Positions 53,991-62,997 of a stretch of DNA of 64,000 bases are shown one piece after another (within the stretch, counting starts at the first letter, position 1; the number at the start of each line of letters is the position of its first letter). Origin of the DNA: Clostridiales bacterium (GTDB lineage Bacteria; Bacillota; Clostridia; Saccharofermentanales; Saccharofermentanaceae); the NCBI GenBank assembly GCA_017551625.1, contig JAFZLF010000035.1, forward strand, positions 1 to 64,000. Direction: 5' to 3'. The notes below the pieces were generated by a model. That model made no database searches. It was not told the origin of the DNA and saw only the letters and a list, made by a program, of their open reading frames with translations. Both the position numbers and the translations under genes were made by a program.

Positions 53991-54413
53991 TCAAGAACGG
54001 TGCATGTCCAGATACTCTTGAAGGATGATCTCCGCCGCCACCTGATCGACGACCTTCTTTTTTGCTTTTCCGGAAACGCCGGTCTCCCGTAAAAACTGCG
54101 AGGCAATCACCGTCGTGAAACGTTCATCCCTGAAAACAGGCGCGATCCCGCTTTTCTCACTAAGAAGTTTCCCAAAAAGAACAGCCTTCTCCTCCGATTC
54201 ACTGACGGAACCGTCGGTCCGGCTGGGCTTACCAATAACGATTTCTGCGATTTCTTTTTCCTTGATGATTCTCTCCAGACGATCCAGAGCATAACTACTG
54301 TCTATGCCGTTCCAGTTGATCGTCTCGAGCCCCTGAGCCATGATCCGCATCGGATCGGACACGGCCACGCCGATTCTTCGCATGCCGAAGTCGATCGCCA
54401 TCACACGACTCAT
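53991..54413 (-). CDS. ruvX: Holliday junction resolvase-like RuvX/YqgF
   Basis: The 140-residue RNase H-fold protein starts MAIDFGMRRIGVAVSDP (first Asp), with DERFTTVIASQFL and the C-terminal DQVAAEIILQEYL carrying the other acidic residues. Proteins of this family are implicated in rRNA 5'-end processing and recombination. It lies directly after ireB. Confidence 0.94.
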   Translation of the reverse strand: MSRVMAIDFGMRRIGVAVSDPMRIMAQGLETINWNGIDSSYALDRLERIIKEKEIAEIVIGKPSRTDGSVSESEEKAVLFGKLLSEKSGIAPVFRDERFTTVIASQFLRETGVSGKAKKKVVDQVAAEIILQEYLDMHRS

Positions 54414-54434
54414 CCGCGACCCTCTTCCGAATCC

Positions 54435-54695
54435 TTATTCTTCAGCCAGGCGCTCGCAATACTCACGAACGATGACCTCGAGCAGTTCATCGCGCTCCAT
54501 ACGGCGGATGATGCCACGCGCGCCCTTGTAGTTCGTGATATAGGTCGGATCACCTGACATGAAGTATCCCACGAGCTGGTTGATCGGGTTATAGCCCTTC
54601 TCCTGCAGCGCATCCAAAACCTGCATCATCAATTCTTTTGCATCCTCGGATCTCTCCATATTAAAGGAGAAACGAGCTGTACCTGAATCCTGCAT
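54435..54695 (-). CDS. ireB: IreB-family regulatory phosphoprotein
   Basis: The 86-residue protein (UPF0297) contains [28 protein letters not shown], nearly invariant in the family. In Enterococcus IreB is phosphorylated on N-terminal Thr by the IreK kinase and negatively affects cephalosporin tolerance. ATG 54695 has AGGAGG nine bases upstream; the longer in-frame start lacks one. The usual neighbour alaS is replaced here by mtaB. Confidence 0.94.
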   Translation of the reverse strand: MQDSGTARFSFNMERSEDAKELMMQVLDALQEKGYNPINQLVGYFMSGDPTYITNYKGARGIIRRMERDELLEVIVREYCERLAEE

Positions 54696-54795
54696 ATTGA
54701 CGCACCTCCTATTTTTCATAGCGTGTCATGTTCCTATTGTAGCACAAGAGAAATCAATATTTCATTATTATTTTGTCACCAAGCCAAAAAAATGT

Positions 54796-56115
54796 TCATG
54801 ATTCTGCATCGCGAAGATGAGTAAAACATTCTCCCGTCAGCACCGGTCCCGCATTCCCGGTCACTTTTCCCACCAGGATATCGCCCGTCGCCGTTTTTTC
54901 GGTCGTATTCGCCAGAACACGGACATATTCGCGGCAATACCCCTCGATCGTCCCGTCTTCGCGCATCTTCTCCACGAGGACTTCTACATCTTTACCTAAG
55001 AAATCTCCCGTTCTCTCCTCTTCCATCCCGTCTGAGATCGCCCGAAGCTCGGAAGTCCGGCGGTTCTTCACATCAACGGGGATCTGGTCTTTCATGGCAG
55101 CAGCCTTCGTACCGTCCCTTCTCGAATACGGGAAAACATGGATATGCGTGAATCTGACTTCTTCCGCAAGCGCGCACGACTCCCGGTGTTCCTCCTCCGT
55201 TTCGCCCGGGAATCCGCATATCATATCCGTAGTCAGACTGGCATTCGGAAATGCTGCCCTCAGGTCTCTTACCACCTTCCGGAAAAGCACTGTATCGTAT
55301 TTCCTGTTCATCCTCTTAAGGACACTGTCCGAACCACTCTGCAGCGACAGGTGAAAGTGCGGGCAGATCTTGCCGTTTCTCTTGAGCATCGAGATCAGCT
55401 CTTCTGTCAGACATGACGGCTCCAGAGAACCGAGACGGATCCTCTCGACTCCCTCTATCTCAGATATTTCATCGAGGAGTTCGCCAAGCGCCGTGCTGTC
55501 TCTCCCCTTCTCCTTCTCAAAAGAACACAGATGGATCCCCGTAATGACAAATTCACGATACCCTTCTTTCGCACTGTCCCGGATCTCCGAGAGGATCGCT
55601 TCTCTCTCCCGGCTCCGCACTCGGCCACGGGCGTAAGGGATGATGCAGTATGTACAGAAGTTATTGCATCCATCCTCGATTTTGATCACCGCGCGCGTAT
55701 TCTCCTGATAAGGGATCGATCCGTACTCGAAGAACCTCGATCCCGCATCGAGTTCTCCTGACTCCGGCAGTTCCTTACGGAGTTCGAGTCTTTTAAGCAG
55801 CATCGGCACCAGGGCCGGACGGTCATCGGTGCCGACCACGATATCTGCACCGTCCTCCTCCCTGCACATCTGGGTATGACAGCCCATCGCAACAACGATC
55901 GCCGTGGGGGCGACGCGGCGCGCCCTCCTGATCATCTGTCGGGACTTTCTGTCTGCCTCTCCCGTCACGGCACAGGTATTCACGACATATACATCTGCCT
56001 CTTTGGGATCATCCGTCTGAAGGAGACCTTCCTTTTCCAGAAGTTTCGCAATCGCCGCCGTTTCGTAGGAATTGACCTTACAGCCCAGGGTAAGAAAATA
56101 AACTCGGTAAGACAT
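54796..56115 (-). CDS. mtaB: tRNA (N6-threonylcarbamoyladenosine-2-methylthio)transferase
   Basis: MtaB makes ms2t6A37 in tRNAs reading ANN codons. The 439-residue radical SAM protein has an N-terminal UPF0004 domain with three Cys (LGCKVNSYE, NTCAVTGEAD, MGCHTQM), the SAM cluster motif CNNFCTYCIIPYARGR near residue 151, and a C-terminal TRAM domain. It starts the leftward unit ireB-ruvX-DUF1292. Confidence 0.95.
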   Translation of the reverse strand: MSYRVYFLTLGCKVNSYETAAIAKLLEKEGLLQTDDPKEADVYVVNTCAVTGEADRKSRQMIRRARRVAPTAIVVAMGCHTQMCREEDGADIVVGTDDRPALVPMLLKRLELRKELPESGELDAGSRFFEYGSIPYQENTRAVIKIEDGCNNFCTYCIIPYARGRVRSREREAILSEIRDSAKEGYREFVITGIHLCSFEKEKGRDSTALGELLDEISEIEGVERIRLGSLEPSCLTEELISMLKRNGKICPHFHLSLQSGSDSVLKRMNRKYDTVLFRKVVRDLRAAFPNASLTTDMICGFPGETEEEHRESCALAEEVRFTHIHVFPYSRRDGTKAAAMKDQIPVDVKNRRTSELRAISDGMEEERTGDFLGKDVEVLVEKMREDGTIEGYCREYVRVLANTTEKTATGDILVGKVTGNAGPVLTGECFTHLRDAES

Positions 56116-56183
56116 ATCGTCCCTTTCGTCAAATTGATGAACATATTATACTCATAAAGCCGATTCTTTCAAAGATTATCACA

Positions 56184-56211
56184 TTGACATCGTTACCACC
56201 TGTGATAAACT
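56184..56211 (+). promoter_or_regulatory. Promoter for the HPr-like gene
   Basis: TTGACA (56184-56189, perfect), a 16-base spacer and TAAACT (56206-56211) lie 34 bases upstream of the ATG at 56246. Confidence 0.72.
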
Positions 56212-56245
56212 TATTTCATATTGAAAGCAAGCAGGAGGAGTAAAC

Positions 56246-56479
56246 ATGGTTCGTTTTCCAATTCGTTTCCAGTCCATCACCGACGTCAAGGAGTTTGTAC
56301 AGATAGTCAACTCTTACCCTTACGATGTCGACCTTTCCTCCGGCCGCTATGTGGTAGATGCAAAGTCCATCATGGGCATCTTCAGCCTTGAGCTCCAGAG
56401 CGCCATCAACCTCGAGATCCACAGCAACTCCTGCGACGACCTCGTCGAAGCCCTGAAGCCTTTCCGGGTAGAGAGCTGA
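56246..56479 (+). CDS. HPr-like protein lacking the active-site histidine
   Basis: The 77-residue protein has the HPr fold length and a SerP-site-like segment AKSIMGIFSLEL (HPr: LKSIMGVMSLG). The LHARP active-site loop around His15 reads SITDVKEFVQIV, so it cannot accept phosphate from enzyme I at that place. Crh of Bacillus is a comparable regulator lacking His15 but retaining Ser46; the Ser is present here. I infer a regulatory role with HPr kinase, if present. AGCAGGAGGAG precedes the start. It is monocistronic with a strong terminator. Confidence 0.82.
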   Translation: MVRFPIRFQSITDVKEFVQIVNSYPYDVDLSSGRYVVDAKSIMGIFSLELQSAINLEIHSNSCDDLVEALKPFRVES

Positions 56480-56507
56480 AGTATCACTTCCGAATCATGA
56501 AAGACGA

Positions 56508-56538
56508 AGACCTCGGATCGCTCCGAGGTCTTTCTTTT
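56508..56538 (+). terminator. Terminator of the HPr-like gene
   Basis: AGACCTCGGA and TCCGAGGTCT form a 10-bp stem with a tight loop, followed by TTCTTTT. It may also serve the convergent rnr gene. Confidence 0.9.
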
Positions 56539-56565
56539 ACTTATTCATCGTGTCGTGCTTACATC

Positions 56566-58419
56566 TTACTTTTCCGTAACGAAAGCAAAATCAATATGGT
56601 GCGTAAGCGGATCGGCCGAGGCCACCTGGACCGTGACCCTGCGTCCGATCGTATAGACCGTACCCCGCGACCCTCTCGCCTCCAGTTTTCTCTCATCATA
56701 CGTGAAGAACTCGTGAAGAGACGAGAACGGCACCATCCCTTCGATCGTATTATCAAGCTGCACGAAGATACCTCCCGGACAGACTCCGGATACCTTTCCT
56801 TCGAAGCTTTCTCCGACATGGGCGATCATATACTCCGCACACTTTAGATCGACAGAGGCCCGCTCGGCATCGACACTGTTCTTCTCCATCTCAGAACTGT
56901 GGTAGGCCACATCCGCAACCAGTGCCCGAAAATGCTGATTCTGGTGTTTCTGGTGAAGCCAGCTCTTGATGATCCTGTGGATGTAAAGATCCGGATAACG
57001 GCGGATCGGCGACGTGAAATGGCAGTAATACCGGGACGCCAGACCGAAGTGTCCCGCATTGATCTCCGAGTACTTCGCCTTGGCCATGCTCCGCAGGAGA
57101 AGCTGATTCAGCGCAGGCGCATATTCTTTCCCGGCGATATCATCCAGAAGTCCGCTGAGGAAAAGAGGCGTGATCTTGCCATCCGGCCGCTTATTCTCCC
57201 CGAAGAGCTTCGCCACATGCAGGAACTCACGTATCTTGAGATCATCCGGTTCTTCGTGGATACGATATACAAAAGGATAATCCATTTTATTGAACCGCTC
57301 GGCTACCGCCTCATTGGCCGCGATCATGAATTCCTCGATCACTCCGTGGATCTCGTTGATCGGATACGGATAAACATCCGTCGGCTTCCCTTCCTCATCA
57401 AGATCGACATGTGTCTCCGGGAAGACGAAATCGATCGTGCCCCTCGCCTTCCTCTTGGCTTTTAGGATACGCTTGAGCTCCAGCATCTGTTCGAGCATCG
57501 TCTGAAGTTTGGCATACTCCTCGATCACCTTTCCCTCGAACAATATCCCGTTGATCTCGTTATAGGAAGTTCTCGCATCGCTCTCGATCAGGCTCTCATA
57601 GATGGAGCTTTCCTCGATCTCGCCGTTCGGTGCGATCTTCATCTCGCAGGTCATGGTAAATCTCGGCACATGGGGATTGAGACTGCAGAGCCCGTTGGAC
57701 AGGCGCGGCGGAAGCATCGGGATCACGCGGTCCACCAGATACACAGAGGTTCCGCGCAGCGATGCTTCCGCATCAAGCTCCGTACCCTCACGCACATATT
57801 CCGACACATCCGCGATGTGCACCCATAGCCGGTAATAGCCTTTGTCGAGTTTCTGGATCGAGATCGCGTCATCGAGGTCTTTGGCTTCCTCGCCGTCGAT
57901 CGTGATCGTCAGGAGATTCCGGAGATCTTTCCTGCCGTGCAGGATCGCCTCTTCGATATCCTTCTCCTCCGGAGACAGCGGCAGCGACGAGGCCTCATCC
58001 ATAACAGCACCCGGAAATGAAGACGAGAGGCCGAACTGTCTAAGGATCGACAGCATCGCGACATCGTTATTTCCCGGATCGCCCAGCACCTCCATTATCT
58101 TACCTTCATATTCGGCGCGTCTTGCCGAGGGATTTAGGATCTCACAGACGACCTTCATTCCGAAAGGTGCGCCATTAAGGTGATTCCTTCTTATGATGAT
58201 CTGACCGAAAGCCGAGGCCGGATAGCCCGGATCCGGAACTACGATGCCCCCTTCTCTTCCCTCTCTTAGGATTCCGACGCACTGATTCTCCAGTGCCTGC
58301 GGGCCACGAGGCGGAAGCTCCGCGACCGTCACTTCCCGGACGGGCGGTATCTTCGATCCGGAACGCTCGATCTTCCCACTCGGACGGATCTTAATATGTC
58401 TGCGGTTATGTCTCGCCAT
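56566..58419 (-). CDS. rnr: Ribonuclease R
   Basis: A 3'-to-5' exoribonuclease degrading structured RNA. The 617-residue protein begins with a basic tail and cold-shock-like domains, then the RNB catalytic region with ITIDGEEAKDLDDAIS (metal-binding Asp), HIADVSEYV and RYPDLYIHRI. It ends with an S1 domain (FEGKVSGVCPGGIFVQLDN). It is somewhat shorter than RNase R of about 700-800 residues. It is separated from secG by a terminator-like hairpin. Confidence 0.94.
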   Translation of the reverse strand: MARHNRRHIKIRPSGKIERSGSKIPPVREVTVAELPPRGPQALENQCVGILREGREGGIVVPDPGYPASAFGQIIIRRNHLNGAPFGMKVVCEILNPSARRAEYEGKIMEVLGDPGNNDVAMLSILRQFGLSSSFPGAVMDEASSLPLSPEEKDIEEAILHGRKDLRNLLTITIDGEEAKDLDDAISIQKLDKGYYRLWVHIADVSEYVREGTELDAEASLRGTSVYLVDRVIPMLPPRLSNGLCSLNPHVPRFTMTCEMKIAPNGEIEESSIYESLIESDARTSYNEINGILFEGKVIEEYAKLQTMLEQMLELKRILKAKRKARGTIDFVFPETHVDLDEEGKPTDVYPYPINEIHGVIEEFMIAANEAVAERFNKMDYPFVYRIHEEPDDLKIREFLHVAKLFGENKRPDGKITPLFLSGLLDDIAGKEYAPALNQLLLRSMAKAKYSEINAGHFGLASRYYCHFTSPIRRYPDLYIHRIIKSWLHQKHQNQHFRALVADVAYHSSEMEKNSVDAERASVDLKCAEYMIAHVGESFEGKVSGVCPGGIFVQLDNTIEGMVPFSSLHEFFTYDERKLEARGSRGTVYTIGRRVTVQVASADPLTHHIDFAFVTEK

Positions 58420-58447
58420 ACTTATTCCTCCGTATTTAGATAAAAAA

Positions 58448-58479
58448 GAACTGCTTCCCGGAAAACCGTTAAGCAGTTC
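58448..58479 (-). terminator. Terminator between secG and rnr
   Basis: GAACTGCTT pairs with AAGCAGTTC around 14 bases. Read leftward it ends in TTTTTTATC. It sits 30 bases past secG and just upstream of rnr, so it probably limits read-through into rnr. Confidence 0.8.
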
Positions 58480-58508
58480 GAGTACTCGTGATTATGATCT
58501 GATCCGTA

Positions 58509-58757
58509 TCAGAAACCTCTGGCCAGCACCAGGAAAAGCACGATCGTCAGGATCGAGAAGAGGATCGCGGTAAACAGCGTGATCTTCTTCAGTTTCTCAT
58601 CCATCGTTCTGCCCTTGGACTTCTCGTAGAAGGAGTTTCCGCTTCCGCCTACGACACCCATGCCCTGATCGTTACCTTCCTGAGACATGACCAGGATGAT
58701 CAGCGCGATGCAAACTACGATATCAACACATGTAAGTACAACTGCTAATGTATTCAT
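58509..58757 (-). CDS. secG: Preprotein translocase subunit SecG
   Basis: The 82-residue protein has two helices (about 3-22 and 58-79) and the SecG pattern ILVMSQEGNDQGMGVVGG followed by KKITLFTAILFS. It is part of the SecYEG channel. ATG 58757 is used because GGAGG lies eight bases upstream; a longer frame adds nine residues with no site. Confidence 0.93.
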   Translation of the reverse strand: MNTLAVVLTCVDIVVCIALIILVMSQEGNDQGMGVVGGSGNSFYEKSKGRTMDEKLKKITLFTAILFSILTIVLFLVLARGF

Positions 58758-58832
58758 TATATCAGCCTCCGAGACTGTTCTCAATTCTAATAACCGTTAA
58801 ATAGTATCACAAGTATTTCACAGAAGCAACAC

Positions 58833-61574
58833 TTATTTTTTGTTCTTGATCAATTTGAATACTTCGCTGGCGGCAAAAGGAATGAACGCCAGGAGGATGA
58901 TCGGGATCCAGTAAAGAGGTCCGAGCATGATATTATCGAAGATCGTGTTCACACCCGGGATGTAGATGACCGCCAGAAGCAGCGCGATGGATCCGGCTAC
59001 GGACATATTCATGTACTTGTTGGAAAAGACGCCGAGTTTAAAGACGGAGATCCTCTCCGAACGGGCTCCGTAAGCACGGAAGAGTTCTGCCAGGATCAAT
59101 GTCGCAAAGGCCATCGTTCTGGCTCCTTCGATCGGTGCCTCTGCATCCTTAAAGAACACGGTAAGTCCGAGTACGAACGAGGTAAAGACGGCCGCGAAGA
59201 TCGCGAGGCTCTGCACGAGGATGTTGATCTTCATGGGCTTATTGATGATCGGCTCCGACTTCTTTCTCGGTGGCTGCTTCATGATGTCCGGTTCCCCCTT
59301 CTCTCTGCCGAGAGCAAGTGCCGGGAAGCTGTCCGTCACGAGATTGAGCCACAGGAGCTGGATCGCGGTAAGAGGTGTCGCGATGCCCGTGATCAGACTG
59401 GCCGGGATCAGCGAGATCAGGAAGATCACGAGGATCTCACCTACATTACAGGAAAGAAGGAAGCCCACGAACTTTCTGATATTGCTGTAGATGACACGAC
59501 CTTCTTCGACAGCGGACACGATCGTCGCGAAATTATCGTCCGTAAGGATCATATCCGAAGAATTCTTGGCAACATCGGTACCCGTAATACCCATGGCTAC
59601 GCCGATATCGGCAGATTTTAACGCCATCGCGTCATTGACACCGTCACCGGTCATCGAAGCGATATGGTCATTCTTCTTAAGCGCCGTCACGATACGGACC
59701 TTGTGATCCGGAGAGACACGGGCATACACATTTGTAGTTTCGCACACAGTCTGGAAATCCTCATCCGACACCTTATCAAGTTCTGCGCCGGAGAGACTTC
59801 CGGAGTTTTCGTCCATCATGCCCAGATCATTTGCGATAGCCACCGCCGTGTCCTTATAGTCACCGGTGATCATGACCGCACGGATACCGGCCTGACGGCA
59901 GATCGCCATCGCATCCTTGACTTCCGTTCTGGCCGGATCGATCATGCCGACGAGTCCTAGGAAACACATATCACTCTCATGTGCAAAGTCTGCCTCGATC
60001 TCTGTCTTTCCGTCAAAAATACGGTAGGCAAAAGCCAGCACGCGCAGCGCGGTCGTCGCATAACCATGGTTGGTCTCGATGATCTTCTTTCTGATTTCTT
60101 CCGTCATCGGCACATTCTTCTGGCCGTCGAAATACTCGACGCACTTCCCCAGTACGATATCCGGTGCCCCCTTGGTAAAAGATACGATCGCGCCGGGAAC
60201 AATGTTCGGATGATAAGTAGTCATCATCTTTCTGTCAGAATCAAAAGGCAGTTCCGCCACACGCGGGAAGATCTTATTGGTCTCATCCTTAGGAAGGCCG
60301 GACTTCGCGCCGAGCGCGATCAGCGCCGCCTCAGTCGGGTCGCCGATGCAGGAATACCGTCCGTCTTCCCCCTTCGGTGTGACCGCATCACTGCAGAGTA
60401 CGCAGGACTGCAAGAGACGGATGAGTTTGGTATCCGGAGTGATCTTCGTCCCGTTCTCATCCTGGATCTGTCCTTCCGGCGCATACCCGATACCGGTCAC
60501 ATCATAGGATCTCTCCCCGTCAAATACTTTTCTGACGGTCATTTCGTTCTGAGTAAGCGTGCCGGTCTTGTCGGTACAGATCACGTCGACACAGCCGAGC
60601 GTCTCTACCGCGAGCAGACGACGGACGATCGCATTCTTGCTGGCCATCTTCGTCATACCGAGAGCCAGTACGATCGTCACCACGGCCGCCAGGCCCTCAG
60701 GGATCGCCGCCACTGCAAGGCTGATCGCGGTCATCAGCGCCTCATCCCATGGTTCGTTTTGGACGAAAACGTCAACCACGAATACGATCAGGCAGATCAC
60801 GATACACACGATTCCGAGGATCTTGCCGAGTTTATTGAGATTCTTCTGAAGGGGCGTATCTTCGTTATCGATTGAAGAAAGACGGTTCGCGATCTTACCG
60901 AGTTCCGTATTTCCGCCGGTCTCGACAACGACACCGCGGCCGCGGCCATACGTGATGGCTGTACCCATATAGAGCATATTCTTACGGTCACCGATACCGC
61001 AGTCTTCCTCGAGGACCACAGTCGCATCCTTCTCGACCGGGACAGACTCACCGGTAAGAGAGGCTTCCTCGACCTTCATGGAGCTTGCTTCCGTCAGTCG
61101 GATATCCGCAGCGACGAGATCACCGGCATCGAGCACCACAACATCGCCGGGGACAAGCTTATCCGAATCGATCATCTGCTGCATATTGTCACGGACGACC
61201 TTGGCCTGCGGAGAGCTCATCTTCTTCAGTGCGGCGATTGCCTCATCGGCCTTACCTTCCTGATACACGCCCAGGATCGCATTGATGATAACGATCGCCA
61301 GGATCACGATGACATCGATCCATCCGGAGAAGCCTCCCTCCTTGACGGCCATGACCGCCGACAGGATCGCGGCGCCGATCAGTATCAGTACCATCGCATC
61401 GGCAAACTGCTGAAGGAATCTCTTCCACAGCGGGACTTTCTTCTCTTCGCCCAGGGAATTGGGACCATACTTCAGGAGCCGCTTATCGGCTTCACTTTTC
61501 GTAAGACCGGCCTTGATATCTGTACCGAGTTCTTCAATAACACTTTCAGTCTTTACAGAAAACGGATGATTCAT
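58833..61574 (-). CDS. P-type calcium-transporting ATPase
   Basis: The 913-residue pump belongs to type IIA/IIB P-ATPases. It has the A-domain motif SLTGESVPVEK, PEGL in M4 (AIPEGLAAVV), the phosphorylation site CTDKTGTLTQNEM, KGAPD in the nucleotide domain and GDGVNDAMALKSADIG in the P domain. Ten helices are predicted. The length and PEGL motif suggest Ca2+ export, though Mn2+ is possible. ATG 61574 follows GGAGGTAG; the 48-residue upstream extension lacks a start signal. It is monocistronic. Confidence 0.9.
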   Translation of the reverse strand: MNHPFSVKTESVIEELGTDIKAGLTKSEADKRLLKYGPNSLGEEKKVPLWKRFLQQFADAMVLILIGAAILSAVMAVKEGGFSGWIDVIVILAIVIINAILGVYQEGKADEAIAALKKMSSPQAKVVRDNMQQMIDSDKLVPGDVVVLDAGDLVAADIRLTEASSMKVEEASLTGESVPVEKDATVVLEEDCGIGDRKNMLYMGTAITYGRGRGVVVETGGNTELGKIANRLSSIDNEDTPLQKNLNKLGKILGIVCIVICLIVFVVDVFVQNEPWDEALMTAISLAVAAIPEGLAAVVTIVLALGMTKMASKNAIVRRLLAVETLGCVDVICTDKTGTLTQNEMTVRKVFDGERSYDVTGIGYAPEGQIQDENGTKITPDTKLIRLLQSCVLCSDAVTPKGEDGRYSCIGDPTEAALIALGAKSGLPKDETNKIFPRVAELPFDSDRKMMTTYHPNIVPGAIVSFTKGAPDIVLGKCVEYFDGQKNVPMTEEIRKKIIETNHGYATTALRVLAFAYRIFDGKTEIEADFAHESDMCFLGLVGMIDPARTEVKDAMAICRQAGIRAVMITGDYKDTAVAIANDLGMMDENSGSLSGAELDKVSDEDFQTVCETTNVYARVSPDHKVRIVTALKKNDHIASMTGDGVNDAMALKSADIGVAMGITGTDVAKNSSDMILTDDNFATIVSAVEEGRVIYSNIRKFVGFLLSCNVGEILVIFLISLIPASLITGIATPLTAIQLLWLNLVTDSFPALALGREKGEPDIMKQPPRKKSEPIINKPMKINILVQSLAIFAAVFTSFVLGLTVFFKDAEAPIEGARTMAFATLILAELFRAYGARSERISVFKLGVFSNKYMNMSVAGSIALLLAVIYIPGVNTIFDNIMLGPLYWIPIILLAFIPFAASEVFKLIKNKK

Positions 61575-61782
61575 CTTTCTACCTCCACATGACACATGCG
61601 CATGCGTAATGAAATATACCATATTACATAAATATAAGAAAGAAAAACGACAAAAGATTTTGAAATCTATTTCCGCCAAAAAAGCGAAATAGAACAAAAA
61701 TAGCGGGGCAAAACGCAAATTAGACCGAAGAGCTCCGGAGACATACTGTGCCGTGATCGAGAATGGCCCTGTTCATCAGGCA

Positions 61783-61822
61783 AAACAAAAGGGACCGCTT
61801 CATTACTGAAACAGTCCCTGTT
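61783..61822 (-). terminator. Terminator of the tRNA cluster
   Basis: AAACAAAAGGGAC and GTCCCTGTTT pair around an 18-base loop. It lies just after tRNA-Phe and ends with TTTTGTTTT in the leftward direction. Confidence 0.75.
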
Positions 61823-61898
61823 TGGTGCCCAGAGTCGGAATCGAACCAACGACACGGGGATTTTCAGTCCCCTGCTCTACCGACTGAGCTATCTGGGC
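61823..61898 (-). tRNA. tRNA-Phe (anticodon GAA)
   Basis: Complement: GCCCAGA acceptor, TAGCTCAGTCGGTAGAGC D-arm, anticodon loop CTGAAAA (GAA), T-arm GGTTCGATTCC, encoded CCA at 61823-61825; 76 bases. Confidence 0.97.
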
Positions 61899-61932
61899 AA
61901 ATGATAATCGGTCCTTTTCTGGACCGATCATC

Positions 61933-62009
61933 TGGCGACGCAGAAGGGGCTCGAACCCTCGACCTCCAGCGTGACAGGCTGGCATTCTAACCAACTGAAC
62001 TACTGCGCC
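61933..62009 (-). tRNA. tRNA-Asp (anticodon GTC)
   Basis: Complement: GGCGCAG acceptor, D-arm TAGTTCAGTTGGTTAGAA, anticodon stem CCAGC/GCTGG with loop CTGTCAC (GTC), T-arm GGGTTCGAGCC, encoded CCA; 77 bases. Confidence 0.97.
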
Positions 62010-62013
62010 ATCT

Positions 62014-62089
62014 TGGTGGAAGATACAGGGCTCGAACCTGTGACCCCCTGCTTGTAAGGCAGGTGCTCTCCCAGCTGAGCTAATCTTCC
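62014..62089 (-). tRNA. tRNA-Val (anticodon TAC)
   Basis: Complement: GGAAGAT acceptor, TAGCTCAGCTGGGAGAGC D-arm, anticodon stem CCTGC/GCAGG with loop CTTACAA (TAC), T-arm AGGTTCGAGCC, encoded CCA; 76 bases. It is transcribed first in the Val-Asp-Phe cluster. Confidence 0.97.
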
Positions 62090-62165
62090 TTCTTCCTTTG
62101 CCAAGCCGCTCTTTCAAGCGCAAGAAAGAGTATACCGAAACCTCGGGACGTTGTCAACAAGAATT

Positions 62166-62603
62166 TCAAAAAAGTTCATCTTTCACAAATCCCGTGATAG
62201 TTACGACCGCGACCTTGTTTCCCAGATCGTCGTCGACCGTGATCTCATAAAAACAAGTACTTCTTCCCGACTTGATACATCTTGCGGAACTCATGAGCTT
62301 CTCGCCTTTCGCCGCGCCGATAAATGAGATGTTACTCGAAATCGACACCGTCATCCTGCCGCCGAAGTTCGCCGCCACGGCGAAGGTCAGATCCGCGAGA
62401 GTAAAGATCGCGCCGCCCATGACACCGCCGGCTGCATTTCTGTGGATCGGTGTGATCACCATACTGCAGTGGCAGACCTTATCCCCTGCTTCCTCGATAA
62501 CGACACCGGCCGCCTCGGTGGCAAAACGGTCATTGGCAAATGTATTTCTCGCCCACAGAAGATCCCGCTTCTCCACCGGAACATATTCAACATTCTCATT
62601 CAT
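62166..62603 (-). CDS. PaaI-type hotdog-fold thioesterase
   Basis: The 145-residue protein has the hotdog helix region HRNAAGGVMGGAIFTLADLTFAVAAN and the core beta sheet (TVSISSNISFIGAAKGEKL). The PaaI family hydrolyses aromatic and other acyl-CoAs. Its catalytic Asp-type residue is present (TLADLTF). Aryl- or branched acyl-CoAs made by IorAB or Vor in this organism are possible substrates, by inference only. Confidence 0.88.
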   Translation of the reverse strand: MNENVEYVPVEKRDLLWARNTFANDRFATEAAGVVIEEAGDKVCHCSMVITPIHRNAAGGVMGGAIFTLADLTFAVAANFGGRMTVSISSNISFIGAAKGEKLMSSARCIKSGRSTCFYEITVDDDLGNKVAVVTITGFVKDELF

Positions 62604-62673
62604 AATATAGTCTCCATTCCATATAGATTCTTTCGGCAGTGGTCTACCACCTGCACTTATTTCTCCAAGGGCA

Positions 62674-62997
62674 TCAGAGGAGATACCTGATCACACACTC
62701 CACGATAAAAACCGTACTGCACGCGCCGACCGCCACCGTCAGGAGCTTCTTCTCCAGAAGCGAGAGCACGACCGCGACGGCAAGACCCAGCGACGCAGAC
62801 AGCAGATATCCGGTCGAATAGAAGATCGCCGGTATCGTCATCGCCGACAGCACCGCATACGGGATGTAGTAGAGAAGCGAACGGATGAACCGGCTCTTGA
62901 TCTTCTCCCGGCAGAGCAGAAGCGGCAGCATACGTATCAGATACGTCACGCCGGCCATCACGACCAGATAGAGGAAGAAAACATCGGTACGGATCAT
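62674..62997 (-). CDS. azlD: Branched-chain amino acid exporter small subunit AzlD
   Basis: The 107-residue AzlD-family protein has four helices; it starts FFLYLVVMAGVTYLIRMLPLLL and keeps YIPYAVLSAMTIPA. With AzlC it forms an exporter of branched-chain amino acids. Its start overlaps the azlC stop by four bases. Confidence 0.92.
   Translation of the reverse strand: MIRTDVFFLYLVVMAGVTYLIRMLPLLLCREKIKSRFIRSLLYYIPYAVLSAMTIPAIFYSTGYLLSASLGLAVAVVLSLLEKKLLTVAVGACSTVFIVECVIRYLL

Noticed and set aside
61575..61718. 48-residue N-terminal extension of the calcium ATPase
   Set aside because: GGAGGTAG directly before ATG 61574 and the family's usual N-terminus fix the start; the extension is AT-rich promoter DNA.
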